A DNA stretch of 64,000 nucleotides from Liopterus haemorrhoidalis (taxonomy: Eukaryota > Arthropoda > Insecta > Coleoptera > Dytiscidae), in the NCBI GenBank assembly GCA_963971575.1, contig OZ020620.1, positions 38,393,992 through 38,457,991 on the forward strand, given 5' to 3'. The stretch's first letter is position 1. The number at the start of each line of letters is the position of its first letter. The notes below the pieces were generated by a model. The model was not told where the DNA came from and did no database searches. It saw only the letters and a list, made by a program, of their open reading frames with translations. The translations under genes were made by a program, and so were the position numbers. Of the stretch, positions 22,048-64,000 are shown piece after piece.

Positions 22048-23295
22048 CAAGGTGTCTCAAAAGAAATTTGATATTTATTTAGCTTACTGCGTGAACGCAA
22101 CGCTATGGAGCGTTTCTCGGGAGCAGACCGCGCGTTATGCGTGCGAGAGTTTTACAAAAACGGTGATTCGGCGACTGTAGCGCGTACAAAATTCTGCAGT
22201 ATTCGAGGTTTTCGCCACTTAAATGATGCGCCAAGCATTCCTCTCATTCGACATTGCGTTAAAAAGTTTGAAGAGACTGGTACAACGCTGCATAAATCAA
22301 AATCCGGGCGACCTAGGTCATCAAGAACGGTAGAAAACGTGGAGAATGTTAATCAGTCTGTTCGTGACGACCCGAACCTTTCAATTCGGAAGCGCGCAAG
22401 TGCTTTAAATGTGCATAGATCATCATTACATCGCATTATGCACAAAGACCTAAAGCTGCACCCCTACAAAATTCAATTGGTGCAAGAATTAAAGCCCCAA
22501 GATGCCAGTCAGAGGCTTAATTTCGTAAATCAGGTGATTGAGCGTTTTTCAACGTTTACCAACATTTTGTTTTCGGATGAAGCTCATTTTCATCTTAATG
22601 GCCACGTAAATAAGCAGAACTGCCGCTACTGGAGTGCAACGAATCCGAAACGCAAACATCAGAAACCCCTACATTCGCCTAAAGTGACCGTATGGGCTGC
22701 GATGTCGGTGCGAGGAATTATCGGCCCTTACTTTTTTGAAGACGAAAGGGGGCGTGCAGTTACAGTGAATTCAGAGCGTTATGTGGAGATGTTAGACAAC
22801 TTCTTGGTACCTGAACTGCAAAAATTTCCTGGCTATAACCAAAGAACATGGTTCCAACAGGACGGAGCAACTTCACACACGTCCAATATGTCTCTGCCAC
22901 GTGTTCGTGGAATTTTCTCAGGCAAATTTATCTCCCGGAGAGGTGACATAAATTGGCCTCCACGCAGTCCAGATTTAACCCCTATGGACTGTTTCCTATG
23001 GGGTTATCTTAAATCTAAAGTTTACGCCAATAAACCGACTTCACTGGCGCATTTGAAAGAAAATATCCGTCACGAAATGGCAGCCATCCCTGAGTCCACC
23101 TGCCGAGACGTCATAAGTAATTTTACTGTTCGATTAAATGAGTGCCGAGAACGCGAGTGTCTACATTTAGACGATATTATTTTTAAGAAATAAATCCCCA
23201 AAAAGTTTTAATAATTAATAAACATTTTTTCTATATACGGATTACTTTTTTTTTAGTCGATCCACTAAATATAAAATTTCTTTTGAGACACCTTG
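22048..23295 (+). mobile_element. Intact mariner-type transposon, DD41D (rosa-like), 1248 bp
   Basis: Flanked by TA on both sides (22046-22047, 23296-23297). About 30-bp terminal repeats starting CAAGGTGTCTCAAAAGAAAT are nearly identical at the two ends. It has one uninterrupted transposase ORF. A near-identical copy lies at 42924-44231, so the family moved recently. Confidence 0.92.
22105..23193 (+). CDS. mariner transposase, DD41D type, 362 aa
   Basis: Transposase that would cut out and reinsert its element at TA sites. Residues 1-60 form a first helix-turn-helix, a GRPRSSRT AT-hook-like linker is near 68-75, and a second HTH is about 90-125. Catalytic residues are D158 (FSDEAHFHLNG), D253 (WFQQDGATSH) and D295 (SPDLTPMDCFLWG). 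The spacing from D253 to D295 is 41 residues, which defines the DD41D group described from Ceratitis rosa ('rosa'). Length is normal for mariner transposases and there is no stop or frameshift. Compared with the second copy it carries changes such as C rather than W at residue 51 and C rather than F at 296. Some of these could affect function. Confidence 0.9.
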   Translation: MERFSGADRALCVREFYKNGDSATVARTKFCSIRGFRHLNDAPSIPLIRHCVKKFEETGTTLHKSKSGRPRSSRTVENVENVNQSVRDDPNLSIRKRASALNVHRSSLHRIMHKDLKLHPYKIQLVQELKPQDASQRLNFVNQVIERFSTFTNILFSDEAHFHLNGHVNKQNCRYWSATNPKRKHQKPLHSPKVTVWAAMSVRGIIGPYFFEDERGRAVTVNSERYVEMLDNFLVPELQKFPGYNQRTWFQQDGATSHTSNMSLPRVRGIFSGKFISRRGDINWPPRSPDLTPMDCFLWGYLKSKVYANKPTSLAHLKENIRHEMAAIPESTCRDVISNFTVRLNECRERECLHLDDIIFKK

Positions 23296-23580
23296 TAGTA
23301 CAAAATTTTCATAAAATCATGAGGCAGAGAATTAGTGGAAAATATGCTTTCCAACTTTAATATTCTCGGTTGTATTATGACCACTTACCAGAAAAGCTAG
23401 GTGATTTTAGTGAAGAACCGGGGGAAAGATTCAATCAGGACATAAAACTATGGAAGACAGATATCAAGGAAGATAAGATAGCCACATGATGACCTACTAC
23501 TGTTGGAGTCTTCAGAAAGACTGTTCTGGTAAACCCCATGCTAGAAAGTCGTACAAAAGAAAATTTTTAAGTGATAAGTG

Positions 23581-24075
23581 ATAAATGTATATTTATCTAC
23601 TTTGTGAAATAAATTCCTTACTTTGTCTCTTTTGTGTTTGTAACTGGCAGTTGGAGCATCACAGTCTTTTCTTAAATCATAGAATCCATATTTCTAACTT
23701 AAATATTTCAATTTTTTATTCTTGTTCCCACCCATAGCAAATATTTGATATAAATTTATTTTCATTAATATTGTAGATAAAATAAACAAATTAAATTTTA
23801 TGATTGTGTTTAGTTACCTTCAATATAGTTGTAATGCTTCATAGATTCAAGTGTTTTTTCTTGGAAACGACGACTAAATCGATACAAAAGACACTCAAGA
23901 CGTACTCGAGATTTCCAGTCAAAATACTTACTTTATAAGAAAAACAGGAAATTAGAATTTCCTTTTTTATGTAAACAATAATATACTGTCATGTGGTTAC
24001 CTTAAATTTATATTACAATAGTATTAAGAGTATAGGAAAGTCTCGATATACGTAATAAATTCAAAAGCGAAACTA
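23581..24075. other. AT-rich stretch, nothing recognised
   Basis: No ORF or terminal repeats assignable. Confidence 0.4.
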
Positions 24076-25354
24076 ACAGGTCTACAAGTATGAAATGCGG
24101 ATTTTTTTCAAACTTGCCGCGCATGCAGAGTCTATAGTTCAAAGTTTCAACACATATGGCGTTTTGTTAAGTTATCATTAAGTGTCAAATGCGTATAAGT
24201 TATAATTTGAAAAGTGATCATATAGTTTTGTTTTACTGTGTTAAGAATATCAAATTTTGTGCCAAATAAAGAGCATTCGCGGACAGTACTATTGTTTTGT
24301 TTTCATTTGAAAAAAACTGCTGCTGAATCATACCGACTGCTTTGAGAAGCTTATGGTGAATATGCTCCATCGCAAGATACGTGTGAACGATGGTTTCGGC
24401 GTTTCAAAAGTGGTGACTTTGATCTTACAGACAAAGAACATGGAAAACCTCCAAAAAAATATGAAGATACAAAATTAGAAACATTGCTACAGGAAGACGA
24501 TAGTCAATCACAAAAACTAGCAGAGCAGTTAGGCGTTAGTCAACGAGCTGTTTCCAATCGCCTACGAGAGATGGGTAAGATCCAGAAAGTCGGCAGATGG
24601 GTTCCACATGTATTGAATGAGAGGCAGATGGAAAAACACAAAAACACTTGTGAAATTTTGGTTGCACGATACAAACGAAAGTCTTGTTTGCATCGTATCA
24701 ATACTGGCGATGAAAAATGGATATATTTTGAAAATCCCAAACGCTTAAAATCATGGGTGAACCCAGGCTCACCATCCACATCAACTACAAGACCGAATCG
24801 CTTTGGCAAAAAGACAATGCTCTGTACTTGGTGGGAACAAAAGGGTGTGGTCTATTATGAATTGTTAAAACCTGTTGAAATAGTTAATACCCAACGCTAC
24901 CAACAATAACTGAACGAATTGAACCATTCGTTCATAAAACGACCAGAATACGAAAGAAGACAGCACAAGGTAATCTTTCTTCACGATAACGCTTCATCAC
25001 ATAAGGCAAAAGCAGCTTGCAACACATTGGAGGCACTCAAGTGGGAAGTGCTACCCCATGCCGCTTACTCACCAGACTTGGCCCCTTCAGATTACCACTT
25101 GTTCACATCGATGGGTCACGCACTTGCCGAGCAGCACTTTTGTTCATATGAAAATGTGAAAGAATGGCTAGATGAATGGTTTGCGGGGAAAGGGGAAGAG
25201 TTCTACCGGCGAGGTATTCACTAATTGCCTGAAAGATGGGAAAAATGTATAACTTCTAATGGAGCATACTTTGAATAAATAAACTTTTACTGTTCTTTTG
25301 AGTTTAATGTGTTTTAGTTTTAAAAAAAATCCGCATTTATACTTGTAGACCTGG
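24076..25354 (+). mobile_element. mariner, DD34D type, 1279 bp, inactivated
   Basis: TA at 24074-24075 and 25355-25356. Terminal repeats share CAGGTCTACAAGTAT and ATGCGGA. Encodes a transposase relic with three in-frame stops. It ends 155 bp from the ferlin stop codon. Confidence 0.88.
24259..25278 (+). pseudogene. mariner transposase pseudogene, DD34D
   Basis: A single frame of 339 codons, start codon decayed to GTG, runs the full transposase length without a frameshift but with in-frame stops at 24343 (TGA), 24907 (TAA) and 25222 (TAA). Recognisable parts are an N-terminal HTH (CERWFRRFKSGDFDL), a second HTH (AEQLGVSQRAVSNRLREMG), TGDEKWIYF with the first catalytic D, LHDNASSHK with the second, and YSPDLAPSDYHLF with the third, 34 residues on. 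The signature matches classical mariners. It is dead by point mutation only. Confidence 0.9.
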
Positions 25355-25461
25355 TATTTTATACATTGAACGAAGAGGAAAACATTGATACCAAAATCTC
25401 AATTTTTAATTTTGTGGGACAAATCAAGTTTTATATACAAAACACTCTTTCTAAATAAATC

Positions 25462-25467
25462 TTTATT
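25462..25467 (-). terminator. Polyadenylation signal of the ferlin gene
   Basis: AATAAA on the minus strand 43 nt after the TGA stop, with a further AATAAA-like run beside it. This implies a very short 3' untranslated region. Confidence 0.6.
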
Positions 25468-25509
25468 TTATTTTAAATAGTATTACAAATATGTTACGAA
25501 CTTAAAAAT

Positions 25510-63174
<37,665 letters not shown>

Positions 63175-63489
63175 CTGGATAAAAAAAACACAATTTGACG
63201 AAAGTGATAAATGATACGAGTTCACATTCACACTTAAACATAACTGATTTCTTGTTTTAAATAATTGCCTCATAACAGTAAAATATATTGTATTAATATA
63301 TCAGGGGGACCAGAAAGAAATCTATTATTTTAGAGGACAAAGCATTTTTTTTATTCCAGAAATTTTTACAATGTATAATTACAAAATATAATTTCCATCA
63401 TTATATATTACGGCTTCAGAACGTTGTACTAATTTTTCCATACCCTCTCTATAGAAATTTTCTGGTTTTGACTTAAAATAACTGATCAG

Positions 63490-64000
63490 TAGAGCCCTGC
63501 AAATCCGCGGGTATCCGCGGATTATCCGCGGATATCCGCAACTTTTCTGCGGATGCGGAATAAATTATCATTTAAATCATGCGGATGCGGATCGGATGCG
63601 GATTAAATGTCATATCCGCTTATCCGCAATATCCGCGTGAACATTAAATCTTCGGTTACTTTCGGAGAAACAAGCAATTGTGTTCTGACTACGCAGTCCT
63701 CGGTTATTTTCGGTTGTCTGTATATACATGATATTTTGTAGCATTCAATCTCACTTTATGTTATTTTTATTAAGACAATTGTCTATGATCAAGACTGAGT
63801 TGAGACAATCAACTTAACTTTCTTTTTATTATTGAATATACTATAGAAAATAATATTTTGGACAAAAGTTTCCTGGTACACTTTCGACGTAATTCTTCCT
63901 ACCTCTGCTCTAATTCTGGCTTTTAAATCTGATAGAGGTTTTTTTTTTACATAAAACTGATTAGTAAGTTTTATTTAAATACCAAAATTTACCTACATAA
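63490..64000. mobile_element. hAT element, second copy, cut by window edge
   Basis: TAGAGCCCTGCAAATCCGCG start and ATCCGC-rich subterminal repeats, then near-identical sequence to 15664 down to about 15170, in opposite orientation. Left flank CTGATCAG would be its 8-bp duplication; the right end is beyond 64000. Confidence 0.85.

Larger units (their letters stand above)
21595..23580 (+). pseudogene. Relic of a conserved insect ORF family, split by a DD41D mariner
   Basis: Plus-strand pieces before the mariner contain QQSGYTKYPCFLCLWDSRAK, then FLKALNRDG and KLKARIFDGPELR. After it they contain PEKLGDFSEEPGERFNQDIK. These blocks occur in this order in a protein family I recall as widespread in insects and other invertebrates but cannot name, possibly of mobile origin. 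A frameshift near 21800, the mariner at 22048-23295 and later stops (near 23487) make it a pseudogene. The cysteine pair in FLCLW suggests a metal-binding site in the intact protein, which is inference. Confidence 0.55.

Overview
The window looks like AT-rich insect nuclear DNA. Genes are split into small exons with GT-AG introns, almost all other sequence is relics of mobile elements, and the mariner, hAT, piggyBac, Harbinger, Penelope and non-LTR families seen here are typical of insects. I cannot name the species. No bacterial-style operon, CRISPR array or rRNA gene is visible.

The main gene is on the minus strand. Thirty-one exons between 63174 and 25510 join in phase into 1642 codons ending in TGA. 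They encode all but the N-terminus of an otoferlin-class ferlin: C2B remainder, C2C, a FerA/FerB-like helical region, C2D, a divergent C2, an acidic linker, C2E, C2F and a C-terminal membrane anchor. No DysF domain is seen. One intron uses a GC donor. The first exons lie beyond position 64000. A second minus-strand exon at 605-759 belongs to a gene I do not recognise.

The 24.7 kb between that exon and the ferlin stop codon is element on top of element. It holds a Penelope-like element with a MITE, a Harbinger derivative and a second Penelope-like element nested in it (3.6-6.3 kb). A piggyBac-like element carries a Harbinger-like element and a LINE (8.8-10.9 kb). There are also a hAT inside the terminus of another hAT (11 kb), a pogo relic split by a palindromic TTAA element (16.6-17.9 kb), an intact DD41D mariner ORF inside an older gene relic (21.6-23.6 kb), and a DD34D mariner with three in-frame stops (24.1-25.4 kb).

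The ferlin introns hold the same kinds of element. The largest, 56781-63111, is a Penelope relic cut by a mariner (carrying a SINE, itself carrying a MITE) and by a hAT (carrying a long-TIR element with a LINE inside). Many insertions have exact target duplications, and in several cases the host element's reading frame resumes across the insertion, so the order of events can be read directly.

The ferlin looks intact and is likely to be the only working host gene here apart from the orphan exon. The 22.1 kb DD41D element has an uninterrupted transposase ORF and matching termini, so it could be active or recently active. I saw no clearly new biological system. The most unusual items are the hammerhead-like motif shared by the two Penelope-like elements and the reading-frame-proven nests.
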